A DNA stretch of 64,000 bases from JADKCZ01 sp963786945 (GTDB lineage Bacteria > Myxococcota > Myxococcia > Myxococcales > Anaeromyxobacteraceae): contig CAWBAO010000001.1 in NCBI GenBank assembly GCA_963786945.1, positions 372,001 to 436,000 of the forward strand, read 5' to 3'. The position numbers and the translations under genes are program-made. The notes under the pieces were generated by a model. The model worked only from the letters and a program-made list of their open reading frames with translations. It was not told the origin of the DNA and ran no database searches. Below are positions 1 to 9,134 of this stretch, in pieces; the first letter of the stretch is position 1, and each line of letters opens with the position of its first letter.

Positions 1-2
1 GC

Positions 3-101
3 GGGCGCTGCGACGCCTGCCAGCTGCGGCGCCGTGGCTTCGAGGAGGCAGGCATTCCTGATCCGACGCCCTATGCGCGGGCGGCGAAGCGGAGGACGTG
101 A
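3..101 (+). CDS. queC: QueC (7-cyano-7-deazaguanine synthase), C-terminal end only
   Basis: The first 32 codons visible read GRCDACQLRRRGFEEAGIPD and then run to a TGA at 99-101. This Cys-x2-Cys tail is the typical zinc-ligand C-terminus of QueC, the ATP-dependent enzyme that converts 7-carboxy-7-deazaguanine to preQ0 for queuosine and archaeosine synthesis. The rest of the gene lies before the window. Its stop overlaps the next ATG by one base (TGATG), so the two are probably translationally coupled. Recognition rests on the short tail alone. Confidence 0.8.
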   Translation, partial: GRCDACQLRRRGFEEAGIPDPTPYARAAKRRT

Positions 102-388
102 TGGCCACCAGGATCATCGAGCAGGCGTACCCGGGCAAGAGCGCCGAGCAGCTCTACGGCGAGGCCGAGAAGATCCTGCGCCGGCTGGGCGAGAAGTACG
201 GCATCGCCTGCCAGTTCGACGCGGCCGGGCGGCGGGTGGTGGTGCCGGAGAAGATGGGGCTGAAGGGGCTCTGCACCGTGACCGACGGCAAGATCCGCGT
301 CGAGCTGACCCACGGCCTGCTGGGCGGCGCGCTGGTCGGGACCGTGGAGGACTACATCGAGGCCAAGCTGGACAAGCTCTTCACCTGA
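101..388 (+). CDS. small protein resembling the polyhydroxyalkanoic acid system family
   Basis: A 95-residue soluble protein without signal peptide. The second half (GLKGLCTVTDGKIRVELTHG followed by LLGGALVGTVEDYIEAKLDK) has the layout of small PHA granule-region proteins: a hydrophobic beta-hairpin, a GLLGG turn and an amphipathic C-terminal helix ending in a charged LDKLF. The ATG at 101 is preferred over the GTG at 98 because it sits in the TGATG overlap with queC. The family assignment is by pattern and tentative; a function in granule formation is not shown by the context. Confidence 0.5.
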   Translation: MATRIIEQAYPGKSAEQLYGEAEKILRRLGEKYGIACQFDAAGRRVVVPEKMGLKGLCTVTDGKIRVELTHGLLGGALVGTVEDYIEAKLDKLFT

Positions 389-401
389 GCGGCGCCCGGC
401 C

Positions 402-704
402 TCACTCGTCCAGCGCCACCACGATGGCGCCGGACCGCTCGTTGAGCCGCTCCACCGCGGCGCAGATGGCCGCCAGCGGCGAGTCGCCGGTCCCGCGCGC
501 CGTGCGGGTGACCGGGCTGCGGCGGCGGGAACGGGGCCCGGCCACGATGCGGGCGCTGGCCTGGCCGCTCAGCCCGTCGGGCGTGAGGTGGACCTCCAGC
601 CCGGCCCGGTAGAGCGCCAGCAGGACCCGCCCGGTCTCGGCGGCGACGCGTTCCTCGGTGTAGGTCATCGTGCTCTGGTTCCGGATCCGGCCGCGACGCG
701 CCAT
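402..704 (-). CDS. hypothetical protein, 100 aa
   Basis: I do not recognise a family. The product is basic, has no signal peptide or membrane segment, and carries a Ser/Arg-rich middle (SRRRSPVTRT) between two helical parts; the C-terminus ends in an alanine-rich helix and a short hydrophobic strand. The ATG at 704 is chosen because GAGG lies just upstream; a second in-frame ATG at 668 would give an 88-residue form. It converges on the preceding small gene with a 13-base gap. The 182 bases up to 887 hold no other gene. Confidence 0.5.
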   Translation of the reverse strand: MARRGRIRNQSTMTYTEERVAAETGRVLLALYRAGLEVHLTPDGLSGQASARIVAGPRSRRRSPVTRTARGTGDSPLAAICAAVERLNERSGAIVVALDE

Positions 705-886
705 CGGGACCTCGTTGCGTGCCAAGGCTGTGCAGGCTGGTCGCATCCTAGCGGCCGGGCCCGGCAGCGCCAGTTTCGGGCGGGCCAGCCCTCGGCCCCG
801 CCGTCGCCGCTCCCATTGCCCGCCGGCAGGGCCGCGCGTAGGCTTCGGGCTCGCCTCCACCGGGACCTGACGCCTCCGAGGGCCAC

Positions 887-2770
887 ATGCACCTGCTCGC
901 CGCGCTCACGCTGCTCGCCGTCGCCGCGCCGCCCGCCGCCCCGATCGAGCTGGCCGTCGACCTGCGCGAGGCGCCGCGCCGCCGCCTCCACGCCACCCTG
1001 GTCCTCCCGGCCTCGCCGGGGCCGGCCACGCTGGTCTACCCGAAGTGGATCCCCGGCGAGCACGGGCCGACCGGACCGATCGCCGACCTGGCCGGCCTCC
1101 GCATCACCGCCGGCGGCGCGCCGGTCCCCTGGACCCGCGACCCCGAGGACCTGTTCGCCTTCCACGTGGTGGTGCCGCCGGGCGCCACCCGGCTCGAGGT
1201 GGCCCTCGACTCGATCGAGACCGCCCCCGGCCCGGGCGGCTTCACCGGCGGCGCCTCGGCCACGCCGCGGCTGGCGCTGCTCTCCTGGAACCACCTGCTG
1301 CTCTACCCGCGGGGGGCCGATCCCCGCTCGCTGCGCGTCGCCGCCAGCATGACCCTGCCGGCGGCCTGGGCCTTCGGCACGGCGCTGCCGGTGGCCCGGC
1401 AGGAGGGGGCGCGCGTCCAGTTCGAGCCGGTCAGCCTGGAGACGCTGGTGGACTCCCCGGTGCTGGCCGGCCTGCACCTGGTCCGCACCGCGCTCGGCCC
1501 GGCCACCGGGACGCCGCACGCGCTGGTGGTGGCCGCCGACGCCCCCGAGGCGGCCTCGGTGCCGCCGGAGTTCAAGGCCCAGCTCGACCGGCTGGTGGGC
1601 GAGTCCGGCGCCCTGTTCGGCGCGCGCCACTACCGGGGCTACACCTTCCTCCTCACGCTCTCGGACCAGGTGGCCTCCTTCGGCCTCGAGCACCACGAGT
1701 CGTCCGACGTCCGCATGGGCGAGCGCGCCCTGCTCGATCCGCTGACCCGGCCGCTGGTGGGCGAGCTGCTGGCGCACGAGTTCGTCCACGCCTGGAACGG
1801 CAAGCACCGCCGGCCGGCCGGCCTGGCCACCCGGGACTTCCAGCAGCCCATGCGCGCCGACCTGCTCTGGATCTACGAGGGGCTGACCCAGTACCTGGGC
1901 CAGGTGCTGGCGGCCCGCAGCGGCCTCTCCGGCGAGGGGGGCTTCCAGGAGCTGCTGGCGCTGGAGGCCGAGGAGATGACGGCGCACGCTGGCCGCTCCT
2001 GGCGGCCGCTCGCCGACACCGCCACCGCCGCCGCGGTGCTCTACGACGCGCGGCGCGAGGGCTCGGCCTGGCGGCGAGGGGTGGACTTCTACTCGGAGGG
2101 GGCGCTGCTCTGGCTCGAGGCGGACGTGCTCATCCGGCAGCGGACCGGCGGGGCCCGCTCGCTCGACGACTTCGCCCGCGCCTTCCTCGGCGGGACCGGC
2201 GGCGCGCCCTCGGTGCGACCCTACCGGCTCGACGACGTGCTGGCGGCCCTCGGCGCGGTGGCGCCCTCCGACTGGCGCGGCTTCTTCGCCGAGCGGGTGG
2301 ACCGGGTGCGGGCCGCCCCGCCGGTGGCCGGGCTGGAGGCGGGCGGCTGGTCGCTGGCCCACGTGGGCGAGCCGACCTCACATGAGAGGGCGCTGGCCGC
2401 CGCCGACGGCGGCACCGACTGCTCGGCCTCGCTCGGCCTGTGGCTCTCCAGGGAGAGCGCGGTCGTCGACGTGGTGCCCGGCTCGCCGGCGGATCGGGCC
2501 GGGGTTCCGGCCGGGGCCAGGCTGCTGGGCGTGAATGGCCGCGTCCTCTCCAAGGAGCGGCTGGCCGACGCGGTGGCCGGCTCGGCCCGGGGCGTCCCGG
2601 TGGAGCTGCTGCTCCAGGACGCCGAGGTGTTCCTCACCGCGCGCCTCGACTACCAGGGCGGGGCGCGCCACCCCACCCTGCGGCGCGATCCCTCCCGCCC
2701 CAATCTCCTCGCCGCCATCGCCGCCCCGCGGCTCCCCCCCGACCCGGCCGCCGGGCCGGCTCGTCCCTGA
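887..2770 (+). CDS. M61-family (glycyl aminopeptidase-like) metallopeptidase with PDZ domain
   Basis: A 627-residue secreted peptidase. Residues 1-20 are a signal peptide. An N-terminal beta domain is followed by the M61 catalytic core with the zinc motif HEFVHAWNGK near residue 300 and the downstream glutamate in LLWIYEGLTQYLG. A PDZ domain (about residues 520-590, with VVDVVPGSPADRAGVPAGA) closes the protein. This is the standard peptidase_M61-PDZ order and usual length. It should act in the periplasm or outside the cell on small peptides. The ATG has GAGG seven bases upstream. The dipeptidase gene starts 8 bases after the stop, so the two may be co-expressed. Confidence 0.88.
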   Translation: MHLLAALTLLAVAAPPAAPIELAVDLREAPRRRLHATLVLPASPGPATLVYPKWIPGEHGPTGPIADLAGLRITAGGAPVPWTRDPEDLFAFHVVVPPGATRLEVALDSIETAPGPGGFTGGASATPRLALLSWNHLLLYPRGADPRSLRVAASMTLPAAWAFGTALPVARQEGARVQFEPVSLETLVDSPVLAGLHLVRTALGPATGTPHALVVAADAPEAASVPPEFKAQLDRLVGESGALFGARHYRGYTFLLTLSDQVASFGLEHHESSDVRMGERALLDPLTRPLVGELLAHEFVHAWNGKHRRPAGLATRDFQQPMRADLLWIYEGLTQYLGQVLAARSGLSGEGGFQELLALEAEEMTAHAGRSWRPLADTATAAAVLYDARREGSAWRRGVDFYSEGALLWLEADVLIRQRTGGARSLDDFARAFLGGTGGAPSVRPYRLDDVLAALGAVAPSDWRGFFAERVDRVRAAPPVAGLEAGGWSLAHVGEPTSHERALAAADGGTDCSASLGLWLSRESAVVDVVPGSPADRAGVPAGARLLGVNGRVLSKERLADAVAGSARGVPVELLLQDAEVFLTARLDYQGGARHPTLRRDPSRPNLLAAIAAPRLPPDPAAGPARP

Positions 2771-2778
2771 GCAGGGCC

Positions 2779-3425
2779 GTGCTGCCGCTGCTCGCCGCGC
2801 TCGCCCTGGCCGCCGCGCCGTCCGCACCGGCGGCCGCCCCGGCGCTGGTCGACGTGGGGCAGCGCCTCCCCGACGCGGTGCTGGACCTCCGCTACGCCAC
2901 CGCGGAGAACATCACCGGCCGGCCGCTCTACCCGGTGGCGCGCTGCCTGCTGCGCGCCGAGGTGGCCGAGCGGCTGGCCCGGGCCGCGGCGCGGCTGCGC
3001 CGGGAGGGCTTCCGGCTCCTGCTCTTCGACTGCTACCGGCCGCTCTCGGTCCAGCGCCAGCTCTGGAAGGTGATGCCGAGGCGAGGCTACGTGGCCGATC
3101 CCGCCACCGGCTCCAACCACAACCGGGCCGCCGCGGTCGACCTGGCGCTGGCCGACCTCACCGGGGTGCCGGTGGAGATGCCCACCGGCTTCGACGCCTT
3201 CGAGCCCCGGGCCCGGGCCTGGGCCACCGACGGGGTGACGCCGACGGCCCGCCGCCACCGCGACGCCCTGCGCGCGGCCATGACCGCGGCCGGCTTCTCG
3301 GTGAACCCCATGGAGTGGTGGCACTTCGACGCCCATGGCGCGGCGGCCCTGCCGCTCCTCGACCTGCCGCTCGACGGCCCGCTCCGGCCCGACGCCGCCC
3401 GGCCCTCGCCGGGGGGGAGCCGTGA
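2779..3425 (+). CDS. D-alanyl-D-alanine dipeptidase (VanX/DdpX family), probable frameshift at the 3' end
   Basis: Reading from GTG 2779 gives a signal-like hydrophobic start followed by a VanX-type M15D peptidase: LRYATAENITGRPLYP, FDCYRPLSVQRQLWKV, the zinc motif SNHNRAAAVDLAL (HxxxxxxD type) and the second histidine in EWWHFD. It would hydrolyse D-Ala-D-Ala in the periplasm. The reading frame does not stop at the expected place but runs on antisense-like through the next gene to about 5349. One extra G in the run of seven Gs at 3412-3418 would place a TGA at 3423-3425, overlapping the GTG of the next gene as GTGA. I therefore end the gene there and treat the run-on as an indel, real or artefactual. 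Confidence 0.75.
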
Positions 3426-5152
3426 CCCCGGCCCGCCGGGGGCCCGCCGGGCCCGACGACGCGGCGCTGGAGCGGCGCTGCGCGGAGGCGCTGCAGGGAC
3501 GCCGGGGCGCCGTCTTCACCCCGGTCCCCGAGGCGCGCCTGCTGGCCGCCTTCTCGATGGCGCAGCTGGCCGCCCGGCGAGGGGGGCCGCCGCCGCACGT
3601 GGCCCTGGACGCCCTGCTCTCGGGACGGCCGTCGCGGGCGGTGGGGCAGGCGCTCGACGGCGCCCGGGTGCTCGACTTCGCCTGCGGCGCCGGCGCCCTG
3701 CTGGTGGCGGCCGAGGCGCTGGCGCGCCGCCACGGGGCGCGCCTCGCGCTGCTCGGCCTGGACGTGGCACCGCTGGCGATCCGGACCGCGCGCCAGCGGC
3801 TCCAGGCCCTCGGCGCCGACGCCACCCTGCGCCGCGCCGACGCCGTCACCGCCCGCTGGCCGGAGGCCGATCTGGTCCTCGGCAACCCGCCCTTCCTCCG
3901 CCACGAGGCGCTGCCCGCCGCGCAGAAGGCGCGCGCCGCGGCGCGGAGCGGCCTGCCACGCCAGGCCGATCTCTCGGCCCACCTGGCGGCGCTGGCGCTG
4001 CGCCACGCGCCGGTGGTGGGGCTGGTGCTGCCCCGCGCCCTCGAGGCCAGCCGCTCCGCCGCGCCGCTCTTCGCGGAGGCCGCCGCCCGCGGCGGCTTCA
4101 CGCTGAGGCTCCGCTCCGCCGCGGCCGGCAGCTTCGCCGCCTCGATCGACACCTGGCTCACCTGCTGGGTGGCCGGCCAGGCCGACCGGCCGCCCCTCGA
4201 GGCCGGCGTGGCCCTCGGCGCCCTCGCCGACGCCGAGCTGCTCGGGCTGGCCGCTCCCGGGGACGGGCCCCGCACCGGCCGCCTCCGCCGCCGGGCCGCG
4301 ACCGCGTCCCCGCCGGAGGCGGTCCCGCTCTCCTCCCTCTGCGACGTCCGCTTCGGGGTGAAGACCGGCTGCAACGGGTTCTTCCACCTCGCGCCGCTGG
4401 GCGGCGGCCGCTACCGCTCGGCGCTGCTGGGCGAGGTGGCGCTCGAGCCGGGCGACGTGGTCCCGCTGCTCTGCTCGCTCAAGGAGGCGCGGGCGCCGGA
4501 GCGCTGCCAGCCCTCGCGCCTGCTCTTCCGCCCCGCCGGACCTCCGTCCCGGGCGGCGCGGGCCTGGGTGGCGCGCGGCGAGTCGGCCGGGATCCACCGC
4601 CGCCCCACCTGCGCCGCCCGCTCACCCTGGTGGCGGGTGGCCCCGGGGCGCCCCCCGGCCCCGCTGCTCTACCCGGCCAAGCTGGGGGCGCGGGCCTTCG
4701 CCGTGCTGAACGCGTCCGGGCTGCTCGAGGACAAGAAGTGGCACGCCCTCTTCCCTCGCGAGCTGGAGCCCTGGGTGCTCTCGCTGGTGCTGGCCGCCAC
4801 GCCGGTGCGGCTGGCCATCGACGAGGGGGCGAGGCAGCTGACCGGGGCCCAGGCCATCGCCGACGTCGACTGCCGGGTGCTGGCGGCGGCGCCGGTCCCG
4901 TCGCGGGAGGCGCTGCGGCGCCTGGAGGCGCCGCTGGCCGCGCTGCGCGCCCGGCTGGCCCTCGACGAGGTGACCACCGACCTCGAGGCCATGCTGGCGC
5001 GGCCGGCCCAGCGGGAGCTGGACCGGCTGGTGGGGGGCGCCCTGGGCCTCTCCCCCGCCGAGGTGGAGCGCCGGCGCGCCGTCCTGCTCGAGCGGGTGGC
5101 GGCGCGGCTCGGCCACGCCGCGGCGGTGCGGGCCCGGGTGGCGGCGGGGTGA
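3422..5152 (+). CDS. solitary N6-adenine DNA methyltransferase (TaqI/Eco57I-like)
   Basis: A 576-residue class I methyltransferase. The SAM motif is VLDFACGAGALLVAAEAL (about residue 85) with the acidic loop LLGLDVAP, and the catalytic motif IV is GNPPFLRHE, the N/DPPY/F form of adenine-N6 enzymes. The C-terminal half (SLCDVRFGVKTGCNGFFHL, then YPAKLGARAFAVLNAS) resembles the TaqI-like target-recognition domain. GTG 3422 is preferred because GGGGGGAG lies just before it and the start is adjacent to the dipeptidase end. No restriction endonuclease gene is nearby, so it is either an orphan regulator of methylation or a remnant of a restriction system. Confidence 0.8.
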   Translation: MTPARRGPAGPDDAALERRCAEALQGRRGAVFTPVPEARLLAAFSMAQLAARRGGPPPHVALDALLSGRPSRAVGQALDGARVLDFACGAGALLVAAEALARRHGARLALLGLDVAPLAIRTARQRLQALGADATLRRADAVTARWPEADLVLGNPPFLRHEALPAAQKARAAARSGLPRQADLSAHLAALALRHAPVVGLVLPRALEASRSAAPLFAEAAARGGFTLRLRSAAAGSFAASIDTWLTCWVAGQADRPPLEAGVALGALADAELLGLAAPGDGPRTGRLRRRAATASPPEAVPLSSLCDVRFGVKTGCNGFFHLAPLGGGRYRSALLGEVALEPGDVVPLLCSLKEARAPERCQPSRLLFRPAGPPSRAARAWVARGESAGIHRRPTCAARSPWWRVAPGRPPAPLLYPAKLGARAFAVLNASGLLEDKKWHALFPRELEPWVLSLVLAATPVRLAIDEGARQLTGAQAIADVDCRVLAAAPVPSREALRRLEAPLAALRARLALDEVTTDLEAMLARPAQRELDRLVGGALGLSPAEVERRRAVLLERVAARLGHAAAVRARVAAG

Positions 5153-5168
5153 GCCCGCCGCGGCCGCG

Positions 5169-6722
5169 CTACCTGGCCGCCCGGCGGAGCCGCCCGGCCA
5201 GCCGGAGCGCGTCCTCGTTGACCGCGGCGGTCAGCGTCCTCCCCTTGTCGGCGGCCACCATCTTGTCGATGGCGGCGGCCAGCTCGGCCCCCCGGGGCCC
5301 CAGCGGCGCGCGGCGCGACAGCCAGTCGAGCCCCAGCACGGCGTGGTAGCGGGCCGCCACCTCGGCGTCGGCCTGGACCGGCCTGACCAGCGCCTCGACC
5401 AGCGGGCCCGCCTGCGAGGCGTCGCCGCCGCGCCCCACCTCCAGCGCGGCGCGGTCGCGGACGCCCGCGGTGGCGTCCCCCAGCTTGCCGGCCCAGCACC
5501 CCACCGCGCCGGCGCAGGCCCGGGCGGCGTCGAGCCGGGCCACCATGCCGTCGAGCGCCGCCTTGCGCGTGGCCGGGCAGATGGCGGCGCAGCTGGCGGC
5601 CGCGGCGGCCACCAGCCCGCGCTCCGCCTCGCCGCCGAGGAGCGAGAGGGCGTCGAGCGGCCCCTGGCGGGCGTCGAGGTCGCCGGCCGTGGCCGCGGCC
5701 CGCAGCGGCGCCAGCGCGGCGGCGTCGCCGATGAGGGCCAGCGCCTCGGCGTAGCGGTCGCGCGCGTCGGGATCCCTGGCCTGGGCGAGCAGCTTGCCGA
5801 TGGGCGCCACCGCCGGCACGGCGCGCAGCCGGCCCAGCGACTCGGCGGCGAAGACCCGCACGAAGAGCTGGGCGCCGGCGTCGGCGTCGGTGTAGCCGAG
5901 CGCCGCGAGCAGGGCCGGGACCGCGCCCGGGCCGCCCACGTCGCCGAGCACCTGGGCCGCCTTGGCCCGCAGCGCCGCGGGGTGGACCCCCCTGGTCGCG
6001 GCCCAGCGCGAGAGCTCGGCGTCCTTCCCCTCCACCACCGCCGCCAGCGGCGCCGACATGGGCGCGCCCAGCTGCGAGGCCGCGAAGGCCGCCTCGGGGA
6101 AGAAGATGGCCCCGGGCCGCTCCACGTAGAGCATGCGGACCACGGTGGGGACCGCCCGGGCGTCGCCGATCCGCCCCAGGGCCAGCAGCGCCTTCTTGAC
6201 GGCGAACGGCTCGCCCCGCTCGGCGTCGACCACCGCCAGCAGGGGCTCGACGCCGGCCGGGTCGCCGATGGCCCCGAGCGCGTCGATGGCGGCCACCTGG
6301 GTGAAGGGGTCCGGCGAGGTGGTGAGCTTGCCCAGGGCCCCGACCGCCTCGCGGGCCCGCAGCGCGCCCAGCGCGGTGGCGATCTTCTGGTTGGCGTCGT
6401 TGACGTCGCGCTCGGGCTTGCCGGAGGCGTCGATGGCCTCCAGCAGGGGCTTCACCGCGGCCGGGTCGCCGATCTCGCCGAGGATGAGGGCGGCCTCGGC
6501 GCGGGCCCGCGGGGCCTGCCTCAGCACCTCGGTGAGCGGCTTGACCGCCGCCTTCCGGTCCCCGGGCGCGGTGCGGGCCTGCTGCAGCGCCGCCAGCTTC
6601 TCGTCGAGCCGGTTGCGCGACGCGGCCCGCTCCGCCCACCCCGCGGCGTCGGTGGGGTCGAAGCAGGCCGTGAGCAGGGCCAGCGCGGCGAAGGCGACGG
6701 GACGGAGCGGGATGGTGCGCAT
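5169..6722 (-). CDS. HEAT-repeat lipoprotein
   Basis: A 517-residue exported protein. The N-terminus ends in the lipobox LLTAC, so it should be lipid-anchored after signal peptidase II cleavage. The remainder is a solenoid of HEAT/PBS-lyase repeats of about 30 residues, repeatedly showing IGDPAAVKPLLEAID, IGDPAGVEPLLAVVD and similar units, interrupted by a longer inserted block around residues 330-400. Such solenoids bind proteins; no partner is suggested by the neighbours. The gene converges on the methyltransferase and diverges from fmt; AAGGGG precedes the ATG. Confidence 0.8.
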   Translation of the reverse strand: MRTIPLRPVAFAALALLTACFDPTDAAGWAERAASRNRLDEKLAALQQARTAPGDRKAAVKPLTEVLRQAPRARAEAALILGEIGDPAAVKPLLEAIDASGKPERDVNDANQKIATALGALRAREAVGALGKLTTSPDPFTQVAAIDALGAIGDPAGVEPLLAVVDAERGEPFAVKKALLALGRIGDARAVPTVVRMLYVERPGAIFFPEAAFAASQLGAPMSAPLAAVVEGKDAELSRWAATRGVHPAALRAKAAQVLGDVGGPGAVPALLAALGYTDADAGAQLFVRVFAAESLGRLRAVPAVAPIGKLLAQARDPDARDRYAEALALIGDAAALAPLRAAATAGDLDARQGPLDALSLLGGEAERGLVAAAAASCAAICPATRKAALDGMVARLDAARACAGAVGCWAGKLGDATAGVRDRAALEVGRGGDASQAGPLVEALVRPVQADAEVAARYHAVLGLDWLSRRAPLGPRGAELAAAIDKMVAADKGRTLTAAVNEDALRLAGRLRRAAR

Positions 6723-6824
6723 GCGGGGGCCCCCTTGGGCCCCGGAGTGTACCCCGCGGGCCGGGCCCTGGGCCACGGCCGGAGGCTCGACCCGCCGCCG
6801 CCTTCCGCGTATACCCGGCCCTAC

Positions 6825-7757
6825 ATGCGCCTCGTCTTCCTGGGCACGCCCGAGTTCGCCGTCCCCACCGTGGAGGCCCTGGCCCGGGCCGGCCACCAGG
6901 TGCTGGCGGTGGTGGCGCAGCCGGATCGGCCGGCGGGGCGCGGCCACGCGCTCAAGGCGCCCGCCACCAAGGCCTGGGCCCTGGCCCACGGCGTCCCGGT
7001 GCTGCAGCCGGAGAAGGTGCGCGACGGCACGCTGGCGGCCGCGCTGGCGGCGCTCCGGCCCGACGCGCTGGTGGTGACCGCCTACGGCCGGATCCTCGGG
7101 CGCGACCTGCTGGAGCTGGCGCCGTTCGGCGCCATCAACGTCCACGCCTCGCTGCTGCCGCGCTGGCGAGGGGCCGCCCCCATCCAGTGGGCGGTGGCCT
7201 CCGGCGACGCCGAGACCGGCGTGACCGTCATGCAGATGGACGAGGGGCTCGACACCGGCGACCTGCTGCTGGCCCGGACCCTCGCCATCGGCGCCGAGGA
7301 GACCGCCGAGGCGCTGGCGCCGCGGCTGGCGGCGCTGGGCGGCCAGGCCATCGTCGAGGCCCTGCCGCTGCTGGCGGCCGGGGCGCTGGTGCCGGTCCGG
7401 CAGGCGCCCGGGGAGGTGACGCTGGCCCCCATCCTGACGAAGGAGCACGGCCGGCTCGACTTCACCCGGCCGGCCGCCGAGCTGGCCTGCCGCGTCCGCG
7501 GCTTCACGCCCTGGCCGGGGACCCACACCTCGCTGGCCGGCCGGGTGCTGAAGGTCCACCGCGCCGCGCCGGTCGCCGGCGGGGCGGAGCCGGGCCCGCC
7601 CGGGACGGCCGCGGTGGCGGACGGGTCGCTGCGGGTGGCCTGCGGCGGCGGCACCGCGCTCGAGCTGCTCGAGGTCCAGCCGGAGGGGAGGCGGCGGATG
7701 GCGGCGCGCGACTTCGTCAACGGCCTGCCGGCCGGCGGCCTGGTGCTCGGCACGTGA
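6825..7757 (+). CDS. fmt: methionyl-tRNA formyltransferase
   Basis: A 310-residue enzyme that formylates initiator Met-tRNA with 10-formyl-THF. It begins MRLVFLGTPEFAVPTVEALA and has the folate and catalytic motif region INVHASLLPRWRGAAPIQWA, with the catalytic Asn/His and the following DEGLDTGD loop. The C-terminal OB-fold tRNA-binding domain starts near residue 205. Length and domain order are standard. The last bases form a GTGA overlap with rsmB, and rpe follows, giving a translation/housekeeping operon of three genes. Confidence 0.97.
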   Translation: MRLVFLGTPEFAVPTVEALARAGHQVLAVVAQPDRPAGRGHALKAPATKAWALAHGVPVLQPEKVRDGTLAAALAALRPDALVVTAYGRILGRDLLELAPFGAINVHASLLPRWRGAAPIQWAVASGDAETGVTVMQMDEGLDTGDLLLARTLAIGAEETAEALAPRLAALGGQAIVEALPLLAAGALVPVRQAPGEVTLAPILTKEHGRLDFTRPAAELACRVRGFTPWPGTHTSLAGRVLKVHRAAPVAGGAEPGPPGTAAVADGSLRVACGGGTALELLEVQPEGRRRMAARDFVNGLPAGGLVLGT

Positions 7758-9100
7758 AGCCGCACGCCCCCAGCGCCCGCTCCATCGCCTTCGAGGTGCT
7801 GCTCCGCGTCGAGGAGGGGGGCGCCTTCGCCTCCCGCGCGCTCGACGCCGCCCTGGCCCGGGCCGGGGCGCTGCCGCCACGCGAGGCCGGGCTGGCCACC
7901 GCGCTGGTCTACGGCACGCTGCGCCGCGCGCTCCAGCTCGACGCCTGGCTGGCGCCGCACTGCTCGCGGCCGCTCGGCCAGCTCGACCCGGCCGCCCGGG
8001 TGCTGCTGCGCATGGGCGCCTACCAGCTGCTGGTGCTCCAGACCCCGCCCCACGCCGCCGTCGGCGAGACCGTGGAGCTGGCCAAGCAGTCGGAGCACGG
8101 CCGCGCCGCCGGCTTCGTCAACGCCGTCCTGCGGGCCCTGCTGCGGGCCGGCCCGCCGCCGGCGCCGCCGCCGCTGGCCGAGGACCCGGCCGGCCACGTC
8201 GCCGCCGCCGAGGCCCTGCCGCGCTGGGTCGCCGAGGAGTGGGTGGCGTGGCTGGGGCCCGAGGAGGCGCTGGCGCTGGCCGCGGCCATGAACGGCCCGG
8301 CGCCGCTCACCGTCCGCTCGCCGCGCGCCGCCGAGCTGCTGGAGCGGGCGCGCGCCGCGGGGCTCGAGGCCCGACCCTGCGCCGGCTCGCCGGATGGGGT
8401 CACCCTGGGCGGCGGCTCGGTGGCCGACCTCTCCCGCGCCGCGGCCGGGCTGCCGTTCCAGGTGCAGGACGAGGGGGCCCAGGCCACGGTGCTGATGGCG
8501 GCCGGCCACCTGCGCGGCCGCACCGCGCGCGTGCTCGACGCCTGCGCGGCGCCGGGCGGCAAGGCGTTCCACCTCGCCGAGCTGCTGGGGCCGGGCTCGG
8601 AGGTGGTGGCCGTCGAGCTCCACCCGCGCAAGGCCGAGGCGCTGCGCCAGGAGGCGCGGCGGCGGGGCCTGCCGGTGACGGTGATCTGCGCCGACGCCAC
8701 CCGGCCCATCCCCGGGCTCGAGCCGGGCAGCTTCGACGCCGTGCTGGTGGACGCCCCCTGCGCCGGGCTGGGGACGCTGCGGCGCCACCCCGAGCTGAAG
8801 CTGCGGCGCGGCGCCGACGACCTGCCCCGGCTGGCGGCGCTGCAGCTGGCCATCCTCCGGGCCATGTCCCGGTACGCCCGGCCCGGCGCACCGGTCACCT
8901 ACGCCATCTGCTCGCTCTCCCGCGCCGAGGGGCCGGCGGTGGTGCAGGCGCTGCTGGAGGAGGGGTGGCGCCGCGACGCCGCCCCGGCCGAGGTGGCGCG
9001 CGGCATGCTGGATGCCCACGGGGACCTGCTGACCCTGCCGCACCGGCACGGCGCCGACGGCTTCTACGCCGCCCGACTGGTCCGGCCCATCCCAGGGTAG
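7754..9100 (+). CDS. rsmB: 16S rRNA m5C967 methyltransferase RsmB
   Basis: A 448-residue protein with an N-terminal NusB-like RNA-binding domain (about residues 1-140, starting AFEVLLRVEEGGAF) and a C-terminal SAM-dependent methyltransferase domain. The SAM loop is DACAAPGGKAFHLAELL, and the catalytic and release cysteines lie in DAPCAGLGTLRRHPE and DACAAPGG. GTG 7754 overlaps the fmt stop, the usual fmt-rsmB arrangement. No anomaly seen. Confidence 0.95.
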   Translation: MKPHAPSARSIAFEVLLRVEEGGAFASRALDAALARAGALPPREAGLATALVYGTLRRALQLDAWLAPHCSRPLGQLDPAARVLLRMGAYQLLVLQTPPHAAVGETVELAKQSEHGRAAGFVNAVLRALLRAGPPPAPPPLAEDPAGHVAAAEALPRWVAEEWVAWLGPEEALALAAAMNGPAPLTVRSPRAAELLERARAAGLEARPCAGSPDGVTLGGGSVADLSRAAAGLPFQVQDEGAQATVLMAAGHLRGRTARVLDACAAPGGKAFHLAELLGPGSEVVAVELHPRKAEALRQEARRRGLPVTVICADATRPIPGLEPGSFDAVLVDAPCAGLGTLRRHPELKLRRGADDLPRLAALQLAILRAMSRYARPGAPVTYAICSLSRAEGPAVVQALLEEGWRRDAAPAEVARGMLDAHGDLLTLPHRHGADGFYAARLVRPIPG

Positions 9101-9134
9101 TGACCGGATGGGGGGTCGGCTAGACTCCACCGCC

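Noticed and set aside
665..2362. Long open frame antisense to the M61 peptidase gene
   Set aside because: Rich in Arg, Gly, His and Pro as expected for the opposite strand of GC-rich coding DNA; no family motif, and the plus-strand gene has a complete peptidase.
2650..4597. Open frames antisense to the dipeptidase and methyltransferase genes
   Set aside because: Low-complexity Arg/Pro/Ala composition, no start context and no recognisable domain; they mirror the codon bias of the real genes.
6723..7880. Extension of the HEAT-repeat protein frame upstream through fmt
   Set aside because: The lipobox and signal peptide at 6722 define the start; the extension is antisense to fmt and unlike a repeat protein.
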